A stretch of DNA of 39,670 nucleotides from NCBI RefSeq assembly GCF_018614195.1, contig NZ_JAGGOT010000085.1, forward strand, positions 1-39,670. Reading direction: 5' to 3'. A program made the position numbers and the translations under genes. Shown piece by piece: positions 17,230 through 25,149 of the stretch (its first letter is position 1; each line of letters opens with the position of its first letter). The notes beneath the pieces are model-generated. The model did not search any database and was not told the DNA's origin. It was given only the letters and a program-made list of their open reading frames with translations. Source of the DNA: Streptomyces sp. ISL-43. Lineage in GTDB: Bacteria > Actinomycetota > Actinomycetes > Streptomycetales > Streptomycetaceae.

Positions 17230-17433
17230 TTAGGCCGGGTTGATGTTCTCGGCCTGGGGGCCCTTCTGGCCCTGGGTGACGTCGAACGTCACGACCTGGC
17301 CCTCCTGGAGCTCACGGAAGCCCGAGGAGTTGATCGCGGAGTAGTGGGCGAAAACGTCCGGGCCGCCGCCGTCCTGGGCGATGAAGCCGAAGCCCTTCTC
17401 CGCGTTGAACCACTTCACAGTTCCCGTAGCCAT
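17230..17433 (-). CDS. Cold-shock protein, CspA family
   Basis: A 67-residue single cold-shock domain, full length for the family: MATGTVKWFNAEKGFGFIAQ, with RNP1 (KGFGFI) and RNP2 (DVFAHYS), and ending PQAENINPA. Such proteins bind single-stranded RNA and DNA and melt RNA structure in the cytoplasm. The ATG at 17433 follows GGAAGG at good spacing. The mRNA leader holds a 10-bp hairpin whose arm repeats the ribosome-site sequence (separate entry). A second paralogue lies at 23752-23955, downstream partner of a DEAD-box RNA helicase. Confidence 0.95.
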   Translation of the reverse strand: MATGTVKWFNAEKGFGFIAQDGGGPDVFAHYSAINSSGFRELQEGQVVTFDVTQGQKGPQAENINPA

Positions 17434-17440
17434 ATCTGAT

Positions 17441-17482
17441 GCCTTCCAGTCGATGAACGCCTTCCGCACCATGCGGAAGGCG
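17441..17482 (-). promoter_or_regulatory. cspA leader hairpin duplicating the Shine-Dalgarno sequence
   Basis: On the transcript, CGCCTTCCGC (17482-17473) can pair with GCGGAAGGCG (17467-17458) across a five-base loop. The motif GGAAGGC occurs both in that 3' arm and at the ribosome site (17447-17441), so the 5' arm could alternatively cover the ribosome site. The pairing is seen in sequence; a regulatory role is inferred. Confidence 0.5.
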
Positions 17483-17524
17483 GAGGTGATCGCCCTGGTT
17501 CCTGCGGCACAGCACAGCAAAACA

Positions 17525-17543
17525 CCCACGCCTACGGCGTGGG
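17525..17543 (-). terminator. Short GC hairpin after the MerR gene
   Basis: CCCACGCC-tac-GGCGTGGG lies between the MerR gene and cspA, both on the minus strand. On that strand it is followed by GTGTTTTGCTG. It fits a terminator separating the two. Confidence 0.6.
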
Positions 17544-17602
17544 CAGAGGGAACTTCCGAACCACGACAGCTAACCCAGACGCTACACGCCCACGACGGCC
17601 CG

Positions 17603-18019
17603 TCACCAGAGGAAACCAGCCCGCGTCACCCCTCCGGCATATGCGGGCGTGCCCACCGCGAACGGCGGGCACCACCACCTCAGGCCGGCTGTCCGTGGGC
17701 GCCCTTCGGGCACTGAGCGACCGTGCTCGGCGTTGACGCGCTGCGCTTCCTCAAGCCGGACTTCGAGCGTCACGATGCGGCAGGCCGCCTCGATGGACGT
17801 GCCGCGGTCGACGAGTTCGCGGGCTCGGGCGGCGAGACGAAGCTGGTAACGGGAGTAGCGGCGGTGTCCGCCTTCGGAGCGGAGCGGGGTGATCAGGCGG
17901 GCATCGCCGATGGCGCGGAGGAAGCCCTGGGTGGTGCCGAGCAGGTCTGCGGCCCGGCCCATCGTGTAGGCGGGGTAGCCGTCGTCGTCGAGACGGCCGA
18001 ACAAATCGTCTGCTGTCAT
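17603..18019 (-). CDS. MerR-family transcriptional regulator
   Basis: A 138-residue protein. Residues 15-85 carry the MerR winged helix: YPAYTMGRAADLLGTTQGFL, then LITPLRSEGGHRRYSRYQL, with the family GGHRRYSRYQ wing. A short coiled coil follows (VTLEVRLEEAQRVNAEH). No cysteine metal site is present in the expected place, so the inducer is unknown. The ATG at 18019 follows GAGGTG. The last ~40 residues (SVPEGRPRTAGLRWW onward) are low-complexity and may be a drifted tail. In Streptomyces this type is common near cold-shock genes, which matches the cspA 170 bp downstream; a link is only suggested. Confidence 0.8.
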   Translation of the reverse strand: MTADDLFGRLDDDGYPAYTMGRAADLLGTTQGFLRAIGDARLITPLRSEGGHRRYSRYQLRLAARARELVDRGTSIEAACRIVTLEVRLEEAQRVNAEHGRSVPEGRPRTAGLRWWCPPFAVGTPAYAGGVTRAGFLW

Positions 18020-18069
18020 CGCACCTCACTGCGAAACAGGTGGAGGAAAAGGGGGGCGGAACACGGGGA

Positions 18070-18100
18070 GGGGCCCTGGTGCGTACGACACCAGGGCCCC
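18070..18100. terminator. Perfect 12-bp hairpin upstream of MerR
   Basis: GGGGCCCTGGTG and its complement enclose CGTACGA. It is 51 bases upstream of the minus-strand MerR start, followed on that strand by CCCTTTTCC. It may be a terminator from an upstream transcript or a leader structure of merR. Confidence 0.5.
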
Positions 18101-18310
18101 GAAGGAACTGCTACACCATCTGCCGACCCTAGTCCTGCGCCGGCCCTCTGTTTCCACAGAGCCGTCCGATCGGGGACGGACTGTGCGGGGATCGCGGTTG
18201 CTCGACCGGAGACCACCTCACTATCGATGTCCTGCGGTACCCGGACTCAGACCTCCGCCCGGGCGATCCTTGATGGCGCCTCAACTCCTCCGTTCATCCC
18301 TCGGTGATCA

Positions 18311-18765
18311 ACTGCTTACCAAACGGGAGACACTGCCAACTGCCAGGTATTGCACTTACTGCTGTACTGCTTGCACTACTTGGTACTGCGTACTTCTGGT
18401 GATGCGAACTGCTCAGTGACCTGTGACAGCGCCACTCTCCGGCAGCCAGCCCCGTCGCCCATCCTGCATCTGCTCTGGCTTAGAACCCCACTGCCGAACT
18501 TCCCGGTGCGCGCGCCCGCAGCCGACGCCTTCACCGAGGTACTGCTCCACTCACTTCACTGCTGGGTACTGCGAACTGCATTTACCGGTACTGCCACTGC
18601 GTCAACTGCGGTACTGCCTGTGGCGGCCCCTGATCACTGCGGGCCACCCGGTCCGGTCGTCAGCCCCGTCACTGTCCTACGACAACCCTGGCTTCGGGAA
18701 CTCCACCACCGCACCGTCCTACGTACTGCAACTGCGGGTACTGCTTGTACTGCGAGTACTACTGC
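18311..18765 (+). repeat. Strand-biased field of 22 ACTGC pentamers
   Basis: ACTGC, mostly as GTACTGC or AACTGC, occurs 22 times in 455 bp. Starts are at 18311, 18332, 18339, 18358, 18366, 18385, 18408, 18490, 18541, 18558, 18568, 18575, 18590, 18596, 18605, 18613, 18636, 18725, 18731, 18740, 18749 and 18761. About 0.4 would be expected by chance per strand at even base composition. The complement GCAGT appears about once. Spacing is irregular, in three clusters. There is no convincing gene: frames through it have odd Leu/Thr/Cys-rich composition. Function unknown. Confidence 0.8.
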
Positions 18766-19124
18766 CCGGCAGTTCGTCTCTGCCAGGCCCTGCGATCTCT
18801 CTGGGCTACGAGAGAAACCATAACCACACCACCACCCAATGTCTACTCCGGCCAAGATAGATTTCCACGTGTGTCCGGTAGCGAGATACTCGGCTTCGGC
18901 CAGCACCGCCGTGACCCGGGGCGCCACCGAGACGCGGCACGGGGCGGTCGGGATGGCCACCAGCAGCGAGGCCGTTCGAGCGTCCGAGCAGCGTCGCCGG
19001 CCGCCGGACCCCGGGATTGGAAGCCGGGACGGACTCTCGCGCCCCCACGGCGCAGGCTCCCCGTCCCACCGGGCAGGTTCTACGCCGACATCGCCGTCCA
19101 ACCCGACAGTGGAGAGAGAGTTCC
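18766..19124. other. Gene-free stretch before the DUF6292-like gene
   Basis: Frames exist on both strands but none has family features. The last part (GGAGAGAGAG at 19111-19120) is the ribosome site of the next gene. Confidence 0.45.
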
Positions 19125-19880
19125 GTGACTTGCGAAACCAGTCCCCAGATGTCAGCTGAGCTCTCGAGGCGGGCGGGCCACTACGCCGCTGCCGTCGCCG
19201 AGCACCTCCTGGAAGCGGGTCTGCCGGTGACCGCCATTCACAGTTGCGGTCCCTGGCGCGACACAAACGGCCAGGACCTCGACGTCGAGGCCGGCATCTC
19301 CTTCACGCAGGCATTCCAGGACCAGTACGGCGGGGGCGACTGCCGGCTCCACTGGGCCGGAACTTCCGGCTGGTGTCTCTACACCGCCGACGGACCGGAC
19401 AGGTACCTGTCCGGTACCCGGTGGCCCGGAGCCGGTCCGCTTCCCGCGCCCCGGATCGTCACGGCCTTCATCGACGCTTTCCGTCTCGCCCCCGCCACGG
19501 CCGGAAGCAGAGAACAGCCGCACTACCGCCAGGTCTTTCCCCTACTGCTGGAAAGCCTGGCCCCCTACCTTCCCGACCATCCCTGCCTGTTCGAAGAACC
19601 CCAGCTCCGCTTCGCCGACCTGCACAGACGCGCCTACGACAACCGGGTGCGACAGGCCCTGGCCTCCAGCGCCTCCGACCCCCTCACCCACCTGTACCTC
19701 CGCCAGGGCGAACTCACCGCCCTCCTGCACCTCCTCGAATACGCCGAAAGCAGCAACCCCAGCCCCCTCAACCGGCTGCTGGCGACCGACCTCGGCGCCC
19801 GCGCAGGCCAACCCCCCGAAGCTGCGGAAACACACAAGAGTGCCCTCCGGAAAGCGAACCACCATCGGCACGGCACGTGA
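19125..19880 (+). CDS. DUF6292-like conserved actinobacterial protein
   Basis: A 251-residue soluble protein from GTG 19125, chosen for the GGAGAGAGAG ribosome site at 19111-19120; ATG 19149 is an alternative. The opening RAGHYAAAVAEHLLEAGLPV and the DLDVEAGISF...GWCLYTADG pattern resemble DUF6292 proteins, which are common in Streptomyces with no known activity. The C-terminal half is helical and Leu-rich (LYLRQGELTALLHLLEYAE). No catalytic or membrane motif is visible. Its end abuts a transposase relic, so the last ~15 residues may be altered. Family call tentative. Confidence 0.6.
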   Translation: MTCETSPQMSAELSRRAGHYAAAVAEHLLEAGLPVTAIHSCGPWRDTNGQDLDVEAGISFTQAFQDQYGGGDCRLHWAGTSGWCLYTADGPDRYLSGTRWPGAGPLPAPRIVTAFIDAFRLAPATAGSREQPHYRQVFPLLLESLAPYLPDHPCLFEEPQLRFADLHRRAYDNRVRQALASSASDPLTHLYLRQGELTALLHLLEYAESSNPSPLNRLLATDLGARAGQPPEAAETHKSALRKANHHRHGT

Positions 19881-20027
19881 CAGGACCACACTGCGGAGGC
19901 GGAGCGGAGAGGCGGAAAGCCCCGCCAGTCGGTAACCCTCCGCCCCGCCTCACCGGATCCCCCTTGATCAGCCGGACCGCGTCGAAGCGGTTGACGGGCC
20001 GCAGGCCGGGCACAAGAACGGGGCAGC

Positions 20028-20824
20028 CAGGTCGCGGTGACCGCGTCGGGCAGGCCCTTCGACCCGTCACAGGCGACGATGCACACGTCCTCGATGCCTC
20101 TGTTCCGCAGCTCGGACAGCACTGCCATCCAGGTGGTGGCGCCTTCGCCCTCGGCTCCGACCCACAGGCCCAGGACGTCTTTGCGGCCGTCCATGTCGAC
20201 GCCGACGGCCAGGTAGACCGGCTTCGAGGTCACCGAGCCCGAGCGGATCTTCACCCACAGTGCGTCGATGTAGATGATCGGCCAGACCGGGTCGAGGGGC
20301 CGGTTCTGCCAGGTCACGAGCTCGTCTACGACGGTGTCGGTGACCTTGCTGATCAAGTCGGGGCTGACCTCGACCCCGTAGATCTGGGCCAGGTGGGAGC
20401 GGATGTCCCGCACGCTCATCCCGCGCGCGTAGAACGAGAGGATCCGGTCATTGAAGCCGGCGAGGCGGCGGGCGTTCTTCGGGACCAGACTCGGCTCGAA
20501 CTCGCCGTTGCGATCCCGCGGCACCGCCAGTGTGACCGCGCCGTCGTCGGTCAGGACCGTCTTGGGCGAAGTTCCGTTGCGCGAGTTCCCCGATCCGTGA
20601 CCTGCAGGGTCTCCCCGTTCGTATCCGAGGTGTTCGCTCATCTCGGCTTCCAGGGCCCGCTCCAGCACGGCCCGGGTGATCTCCGTCAGCAGCCCGCCCT
20701 CGCCCAGCAGGGCCGCCCCCGAGGCGTCAGCTGTGTCGAGCAGCCGCTCGACGACCTCGTCGACCATCTCGTCCGATCCGCCCGGCCCGAGAGCCCGAGG
20801 CCGAGCCCCGGGCCGGGCTGCCAC
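20028..20824 (-). pseudogene. IS256-family transposase, C-terminally truncated
   Basis: About 265 residues match Mutator/IS256 transposases: the EITRAVLERALEAEMSEHLG entry, GNSRNGTSPKTV, VPRDRNGEFEP, FNDRILSFYARGMSVRDI, then the DDE core with YIDALWVKIR (first Asp) and VYLAVGVDMDGRKDVLGLW (second Asp), ending ACDGSKGLPDAV. The region carrying the third catalytic Glu and the C-terminus is gone: after VTAT the frame leaves the family and runs into antisense of the DUF6292-like gene. It cannot transpose itself. Confidence 0.85.
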
Positions 20825-20854
20825 ATCACGGACTTACACGATCCTTCAGACACC
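20028..20854 (-). mobile_element. IS256-family insertion sequence, one end deleted
   Basis: The minus strand carries a transposase gene from GTG 20824 down to ~20028. A probable terminal inverted repeat lies upstream of the start at 20830-20854, reading GGTGTCTGAAGGATCGTG on the minus strand. The far end and its repeat are missing. The element sits inside an IS30-family transposase, whose 3' part resumes at 20856. Confidence 0.75.
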
Positions 20855-20855
20855 C

Positions 20856-21029
20856 TCGAACGAGAACACGAACGGCCTGCTCCGCCAGTACTTCCCGAAG
20901 GGGACGGACCTGTCCGTCCCCACCGCTGAACACCTCGAAGCTGTTGCTGACCAGCTCAACCGCCGCCCACGCAAAACGCTCGGCTGGGAAACCCCAGCCG
21001 AGCGCCTGCATAAGCTACTCGCCGCCTGA
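20856..21029 (+). pseudogene. IS30-family transposase, C-terminal remnant
   Basis: The plus strand encodes SNENTNGLLRQYFPKG, then LNRRPRKTLGWETPAERL and a TGA. This is the conserved end of IS30 integrase-core transposases, including the last catalytic Glu context (NENTNG). The 5' part is absent because the IS256 element interrupts it. A likely IS30 end, GCGTTGCGACAACCGCTGG, follows near 21043-21062. Confidence 0.8.
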
Positions 21030-21125
21030 CCAAGCCGACCACGCGTTGCGACAACCGCTGGAATCCGCCATGCGCCGGTGGGGCCCTTTCGCCGTTCGGG
21101 TGCAGACTCGCGCCGGCCCTGTCTG

Positions 21126-21437
21126 TCAGACGGTCACAGGGACGCCGAGCATCGCGGATGCCTGCTGGAGCGGGCTGAGTACACGCGTGGGCACGGCGGC
21201 CCGGGGAATACCGCGGCAGGTGAAGCCGAGCTGGGTCATGGCGCGGAGGACTTCGCCGGTGCTGAAGTCGCGGCGGTCCTGGCGGGTGATGACCTGACCG
21301 ACCTGCTTGAGGGGGTAGGTACGGCGGCCGATGATCACGGACTCGCCGATGACCTGCTCCGGCTTGACGCCCTTCATCGACGCCAGGACGCCGGTCTTGG
21401 TCAGGTCGAACGGGAAGCGGGCGATGACACAGCGCAT
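21126..21437 (-). CDS. Conserved Streptomyces protein of unknown function (SCO-type, next to DEAD-box helicase)
   Basis: A 103-residue protein beginning MRCVIARFPFDLTKTGVL. It recalls a small Streptomyces protein usually found beside cold-shock and DEAD-box genes. It is basic and mixed alpha/beta; the middle reads ESVIIGRRTYPLKQVGQVI and TRQDRRDFSTGEVLRAM. No metal or nucleotide motif is visible. It lies 47 bp after the CBS gene on the same strand, so it is probably in the helicase operon and may act in cold or RNA metabolism, which is inferred from position only. The start is ATG 21437, after GGGAAG-like sequence. Confidence 0.65.
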   Translation of the reverse strand: MRCVIARFPFDLTKTGVLASMKGVKPEQVIGESVIIGRRTYPLKQVGQVITRQDRRDFSTGEVLRAMTQLGFTCRGIPRAAVPTRVLSPLQQASAMLGVPVTV

Positions 21438-21484
21438 GAATGCCTCACGGGAAGAAGGGGACGGTCGTGTCGCGGTGAGGCGGT

Positions 21485-21892
21485 TCAGCGGGCAAGGGCG
21501 AGGACGCCCAGAGCGCTTCCCTGATCGTCGATGACGGGCAGGACAGCGAGCGTGCGGTAGCGCATCGCGTGCTGGGCCTCGGCCATCGTGGTCCTGGGCG
21601 AGGTGAACGGCCCGCGGTCGCCGAGAACAGCGCGCAGGCGGACCTGGTCCGTGTACGCGGCGCTGTCGTGGAGGGCGGCGAGCTGGGCTTGGGTGACCAG
21701 TCCGGTGCACTCGCCGTACTCGTCACAGACGAGCAGGTGCCCGGCGCGGGCGCTGGCCATGACGGCCATGGCCACTTCGACCGTCATGTCGTCGCATACC
21801 TGGGGGCCGGCCGCGTCCATGGCGTCGTTCACCGTGCGGGGCGCGGGGTTGGCGTGTGCCGGGTGGCGTTGCATCTGGACCAGCGTCAACAC
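21485..21892 (-). CDS. CBS-domain protein
   Basis: About 135 residues with two CBS motifs. The first (TVNDAMDAAGPQVCDDMTV to HLLVCDEYGECTGLVTQAQL) and the second (FTSPRTTMAEAQHAMRYRTL to VIDDQGSALGVLALAR) form a Bateman module, the usual adenosyl-ligand sensor. No enzyme domain is attached. The GTG at 21892 follows GGAGG closely; a TTG or ATG a few codons later is also possible. It lies 43 bp after the RNA helicase gene on the same strand, so co-transcription is likely. It might couple energy state to the helicase/cold response, but that is speculation. Confidence 0.75.
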   Translation of the reverse strand: MLTLVQMQRHPAHANPAPRTVNDAMDAAGPQVCDDMTVEVAMAVMASARAGHLLVCDEYGECTGLVTQAQLAALHDSAAYTDQVRLRAVLGDRGPFTSPRTTMAEAQHAMRYRTLAVLPVIDDQGSALGVLALAR

Positions 21893-21935
21893 GTGCCTCC
21901 TGCAGAGGTGGGTCAGTTTCCGGATCACTGGGTTG

Positions 21936-23450
21936 TCAGGCCGCCGCGTCGAAGGCGGACTGCCGCAGGCTCATGCGCTGGGCAGCCGAAGCGGGCCTGC
22001 GGCGTCCGCGGGAGCTTGCGCTGCGCTTGGGCCGCTCGGAGACCGGCGCGGTGATGGTGACGGGGATGCCGGAGGGGGTCTGGGATCCGGTGATCCGGTT
22101 GAGTGCCTCTTCGCCGGAGCGGACCTGGGTGGTCTGGGGGACGATGCCGGCGGCGGCCATGAGGCGGGTCATGTCGCGGCGCTGGTTGGGGGTGACCAGG
22201 GTGACGACGCTGCCGGACTCGCCGGCGCGGGCGGTGCGGCCGCCGCGGTGGAGGTAGTCCTTGTGGTCGGTCGGCGGGTCGACGTTGACGACGAGGTCGA
22301 GGTTGTCGACGTGGATGCCGCGAGCCGCGACGTTCGTGGCGACCAGGACGGTGACGTGTCCGGTCTTGAATTGGGCCAGGGTGCGGGTCCGCTGGGGCTG
22401 GGACTTTCCGCCGTGCAGGGCGGCGGCGCGGACTCCGCTGTTGAGGAGGTCCTGGGTGAGGCGGTCCACGGCGTGCTTGGTGTCGAGGAACATGATCACG
22501 CGGCCGTCGCGGGCGGCGATCTCCGTCGTCGTGGCGTGCTTGTCGGCGCCGTGGACGTGCAGGACGTGGTGTTCCATCGTGGTGACCGCGCCCTGCGAGG
22601 GGTCCACGGAGTGGACGACGGGGTCGGTGAGGTAGCGGCGGACCAGGAGGTCGACGTTGCGGTCCAGGGTGGCGGAGAACAGCATGCGCTGGCCTTCGGG
22701 GCGGACCTGGTCCAGGAGTGCGGTGACCTGGGGCATGAAGCCCATGTCGGCCATCTGGTCGGCTTCGTCCAGGACGGTGATGGCGACCTGGTTGAGGCGG
22801 CAGTCACCGCGGTCGATGAGGTCCTTGAGGCGGCCGGGGGTCGCGACGACCATTTCGGCGCCGCCGCGCAGGGCACTGGCCTGGCGGCCGATGGGCATGC
22901 CGCCCACGACGGTCGCCGTGCGCAGGCCCAGGGCGCGGGCGTAGGGGGTGAGGGCCTCGGTGACCTGCTGGGCCAGTTCCCGGGTCGGCACCAGGATCAG
23001 GGCGAGGGGCTGGCGGGGCTCGGCGCGCTGTCCGGCGGTGCGGGCCAGCAGGGCCAGGCCGAAGGCCAGGGTCTTGCCGGAGCCGGTACGGCCACAGCCC
23101 AGGACATCACGGCCCGCGAGGGAGTTCGGGAGCGTCGCGGCCTGGATCGGGAACGGCACGGAGACGCCCTGCGTGCTCAGCGCGGCCAGCAGCTCGCCGG
23201 GCATGTCGAGATCGGCGAACGCCTCGACGGCGGGGAGCGCGGGGGTGATCGTCTTCGGCAGGGCGAACTCACCCTGGACCGCGGCGGGCCGGCGGCCGTA
23301 GCCACCCGAGCGGCTCGGGCCCCCGGAACGGCTCGGGGCGGACGACGAACCGAAGCGACTGCCCCGGGTCGAACCGGCTGCGGAGCCGAAAGCGGGGGCG
23401 CCGGTCCGGCGGGTGCGGGAAGAGCGGCTGTTCGTACGTGTGGGGTTCAT
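21936..23450 (-). CDS. DEAD-box ATP-dependent RNA helicase
   Basis: A 504-residue helicase. After an Arg/Gly/Ser-rich basic tail (1-60) come the Q motif (VPFPIQAATLP), motif I GRTGSGKT (120-127), Ia PTRELAQQV, Ib TPGRLKDL, II DEAD in TVLDEADQM, III SAT, IV/QxxR-like HGGKSQPQRTRTL, V ARGIHVDNLDLVVN, and VI HRGGRTARAG. All are intact. It unwinds RNA duplexes in the cytoplasm, typically in ribosome assembly or cold adaptation. It lies 301 bp downstream of a cspA gene on the same strand, with a strong terminator between, so it probably has its own promoter in the 240-bp leader. CBS and unknown-function genes follow closely. Confidence 0.95.
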   Translation of the reverse strand: MNPTRTNSRSSRTRRTGAPAFGSAAGSTRGSRFGSSSAPSRSGGPSRSGGYGRRPAAVQGEFALPKTITPALPAVEAFADLDMPGELLAALSTQGVSVPFPIQAATLPNSLAGRDVLGCGRTGSGKTLAFGLALLARTAGQRAEPRQPLALILVPTRELAQQVTEALTPYARALGLRTATVVGGMPIGRQASALRGGAEMVVATPGRLKDLIDRGDCRLNQVAITVLDEADQMADMGFMPQVTALLDQVRPEGQRMLFSATLDRNVDLLVRRYLTDPVVHSVDPSQGAVTTMEHHVLHVHGADKHATTTEIAARDGRVIMFLDTKHAVDRLTQDLLNSGVRAAALHGGKSQPQRTRTLAQFKTGHVTVLVATNVAARGIHVDNLDLVVNVDPPTDHKDYLHRGGRTARAGESGSVVTLVTPNQRRDMTRLMAAAGIVPQTTQVRSGEEALNRITGSQTPSGIPVTITAPVSERPKRSASSRGRRRPASAAQRMSLRQSAFDAAA

Positions 23451-23693
23451 TCAGAACCTTCCTCGACACGGCACGCATCGAGGAATTCCGTAGCGTAAGA
23501 GCAGCATGGGGAATCACAGGCACGGACCGAATGGAATGCGAAAGCGAACGTGGCGCACGGGAAATCCGTGTCGACGCAGGCGAAAAGGGGATGCGCGGAA
23601 GTGAATCCGGGGCATCGACGGGTACGGCTCCGAAGAGGAGGCTGCGTCCCTCGAGATGGTGTTCCGGCAGGAGAAATCACTGCGGAAATACAT
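23451..23693 (-). promoter_or_regulatory. Upstream region of the RNA helicase gene
   Basis: About 240 bp between the cspA terminator and the helicase ATG hold no gene. GAAGG lies just before the start (minus strand). It must carry the helicase promoter and leader; no clear boxes or structure were identified. Confidence 0.45.
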
Positions 23694-23735
23694 GTAGCTG
23701 GGGCCCGCACCCCGAGGGATGCGGGCCCCAGCTAC
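23694..23735 (-). terminator. Strong terminator downstream of the second cspA
   Basis: GTAGCTGGGGCCCGCA and its exact complement form a 16-bp stem around a ten-base loop. It is placed 17 bases after the cspA stop on the minus strand. Confidence 0.85.
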
Positions 23736-23751
23736 AAGATGCGCGTCAGCG

Positions 23752-23955
23752 TCAGGCGGTGACGATGTTCTCGGCGGTCGGGCCCTTCTGGCCCTGCGCG
23801 ATGTCGAAGGTGACCTTCTGGCCCTCCTGCAGCTCGCGGAAGCCCTGGGAGGCGATGTTCGAGTAGTGGGCGAACACGTCAGCGCCGCCACCGTCCTGCT
23901 CGATGAAGCCGAAACCCTTTTCCGCGTTGAACCACTTCACGGTGCCAGCAGTCAT
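23752..23955 (-). CDS. Cold-shock protein, CspA family (second copy)
   Basis: A 67-residue single cold-shock domain: MTAGTVKWFNAEKGFGFIEQ with RNP1 (KGFGFI) and RNP2 (DVFAHYS), ending PTAENIVTA. RNA/ssDNA chaperone. It is similar to, but distinct from, the copy at 17230-17433 (for example SNIASQ for SAINSS). The ATG at 23955 follows AAGGAG. A perfect 12-bp palindrome lies 26 bases upstream. A long untranslated leader is suggested by the ~165 gene-free bases before it. It shares orientation with the DEAD-box helicase, its usual functional partner in cold adaptation. Confidence 0.95.
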   Translation of the reverse strand: MTAGTVKWFNAEKGFGFIEQDGGGADVFAHYSNIASQGFRELQEGQKVTFDIAQGQKGPTAENIVTA

Positions 23956-23980
23956 GCCATTTCTCCTTAGGGCAGTACAC

Positions 23981-24005
23981 CGGCGTCCGTACCGTACGGA
24001 CGCCG
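23981..24005 (-). promoter_or_regulatory. Perfect palindrome in the second cspA leader
   Basis: CGGCGTCCGTAC-c-GTACGGACGCCG: two 12-base arms with a one-base centre, 12 bases upstream of the AAGGAG ribosome site. As DNA it could be an operator; as RNA it would be a stable hairpin close to the ribosome site. Confidence 0.55.
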
Positions 24006-24119
24006 TGTCGCCGCGATGATGCCCTGCCCGGAAATGACCGGAAATACAAAGCGCTTCCGTGCGGCACATGGCCAGCAGGAGGCGCTTGAAGTTTTTTGGG
24101 TACCAAAACTGCAACTAGG

Positions 24120-24498
24120 ATCGACAGTAGCACGCCGCGGCGGGTTATGTGCGTTGAATAACTTCCCCTGCCCGCAGCGATAGAAATGCTCCCCATCTTG
24201 ACCGCTAAATCCTCGCGCCGCCGTGGCAGATATTAGTCGCGCCCCACCGCACTTTCAGGACGGAACTGCCCACCATCGCTCGGAGGAGAGGAGCGCTCGG
24301 GTGGCCCGATCGATGGACGGGCCCTGGCACACTCGGCAGTTCCCAAGGTGGGGCAGAGAGCAGGGCAAGTACTACGTGCCCTTCCACCGCCTCAGCAGAG
24401 ACCGTCACGTCACTCAAATCGGGAGTTGCGCCGAAGACCGTACAGACCCGCGTCCGGGGCCTTCCTTCGGAGCGGTGAGCAGCGGTGGATTCGGGCTG
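24120..24498. other. Gene-free stretch between cspA and the AmaP operon end
   Basis: About 380 bp without a supportable gene. The left part should hold the promoter of the minus-strand cspA (AT-rich around 24090-24180). The right part is downstream of the amaP stop. No repeat or clear terminator was found. Confidence 0.4.
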
Positions 24499-25104
24499 CT
24501 ACTCGGCGCGGTGGGGTTTGTGTGGGGCGACCTGTAGTCGGACCTGGGTGGGGAGTTGGGTCCAGCCGGTGGACTGGCGGGCGCGTTCCAGGGCGCCGTG
24601 GCGCAGGGCTTGCAGGATGGTGGCGGGCTCGCTGTCGGGGATGAGCGTGAGGGTGATGCGGACCTCGGGATGGTTGGGCTGGCCGGTCATGTGCACCCGT
24701 GCGTGCCGGACGCCGGGCAGTTGGCGGGCGTCGGCGGCGATCACGTCGCTGAGGGCGTGATCGCGCAGTTCTACACCCTCTGCCGGGGGTGTTCCTCCCA
24801 TGGGCATGCGGCCTGGGCGGGTTCGGCGCAGTTGTGCGAGCAGCCACCACAGGGCGAGCAGGACGATGGCGGCCAAGGCAGCGATGGCTGCCGGCCACCA
24901 CCAGCCCTGATCGGTCCAACGGGTGCGGTCTTCAGCGCTGAGCAGGACGGTGTGGGGGGTGGTCAGGGGCCAGCCGTCGGGTGGCGTCAGGTGCCAGCGC
25001 CGGTAGAGATCGAGGGCGCCGGCGAGGATGAGGATGCCTCCTGCGAGCAGGACGAGGCCGGTGAGAGCCAGCAGGATCCGGTTGGCCGCGGATTGCCTCA
25101 TCAT
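24499..25104 (-). CDS. amaP: AmaP-like alkaline-shock membrane anchor protein
   Basis: A 201-residue protein with two transmembrane helices (about 10-32, ILLALTGLVLLAGGILILAG, and 70-90, AAIAALAAIVLLALWWLL), separated by an ~35-residue external loop. A cytoplasmic domain follows with the Asp23-like pattern VRHARVHMTG and VRITLTLIPDSEP. Such proteins anchor Asp23/Gls24 proteins at the membrane. It is the last gene of a five-gene minus-strand operon with two Asp23 genes, a small membrane protein and a DUF6286 protein. Start at ATG-ATG 25104. Confidence 0.8.
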   Translation of the reverse strand: MMRQSAANRILLALTGLVLLAGGILILAGALDLYRRWHLTPPDGWPLTTPHTVLLSAEDRTRWTDQGWWWPAAIAALAAIVLLALWWLLAQLRRTRPGRMPMGGTPPAEGVELRDHALSDVIAADARQLPGVRHARVHMTGQPNHPEVRITLTLIPDSEPATILQALRHGALERARQSTGWTQLPTQVRLQVAPHKPHRAE

Positions 25105-25149
25105 GGCCTTTCCGCCTCCCTTCTGGCCGGTTCGAGCGTTGCGGGCAGG

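Noticed and set aside
18311..18765. CRISPR-like array
   Set aside because: The repeated word is only 5-7 bases, spacing is irregular, and no cas genes are in the window.
18350..18823. Plus-strand frame through the ACTGC field
   Set aside because: Composition (repeated LRT, CTAST, YC) reflects the repeated DNA word; no ribosome site or family match is visible.
19244..20929. 561-codon plus-strand frame
   Set aside because: It shadows the DUF6292-like gene and the antisense of the IS256 transposase; Pro/Arg-rich, typical of GC-rich shadow frames.
21588..23498. 636-codon plus-strand frame opposite the DEAD-box helicase
   Set aside because: Gly/Val/Asp-rich antisense of a clearly real helicase.
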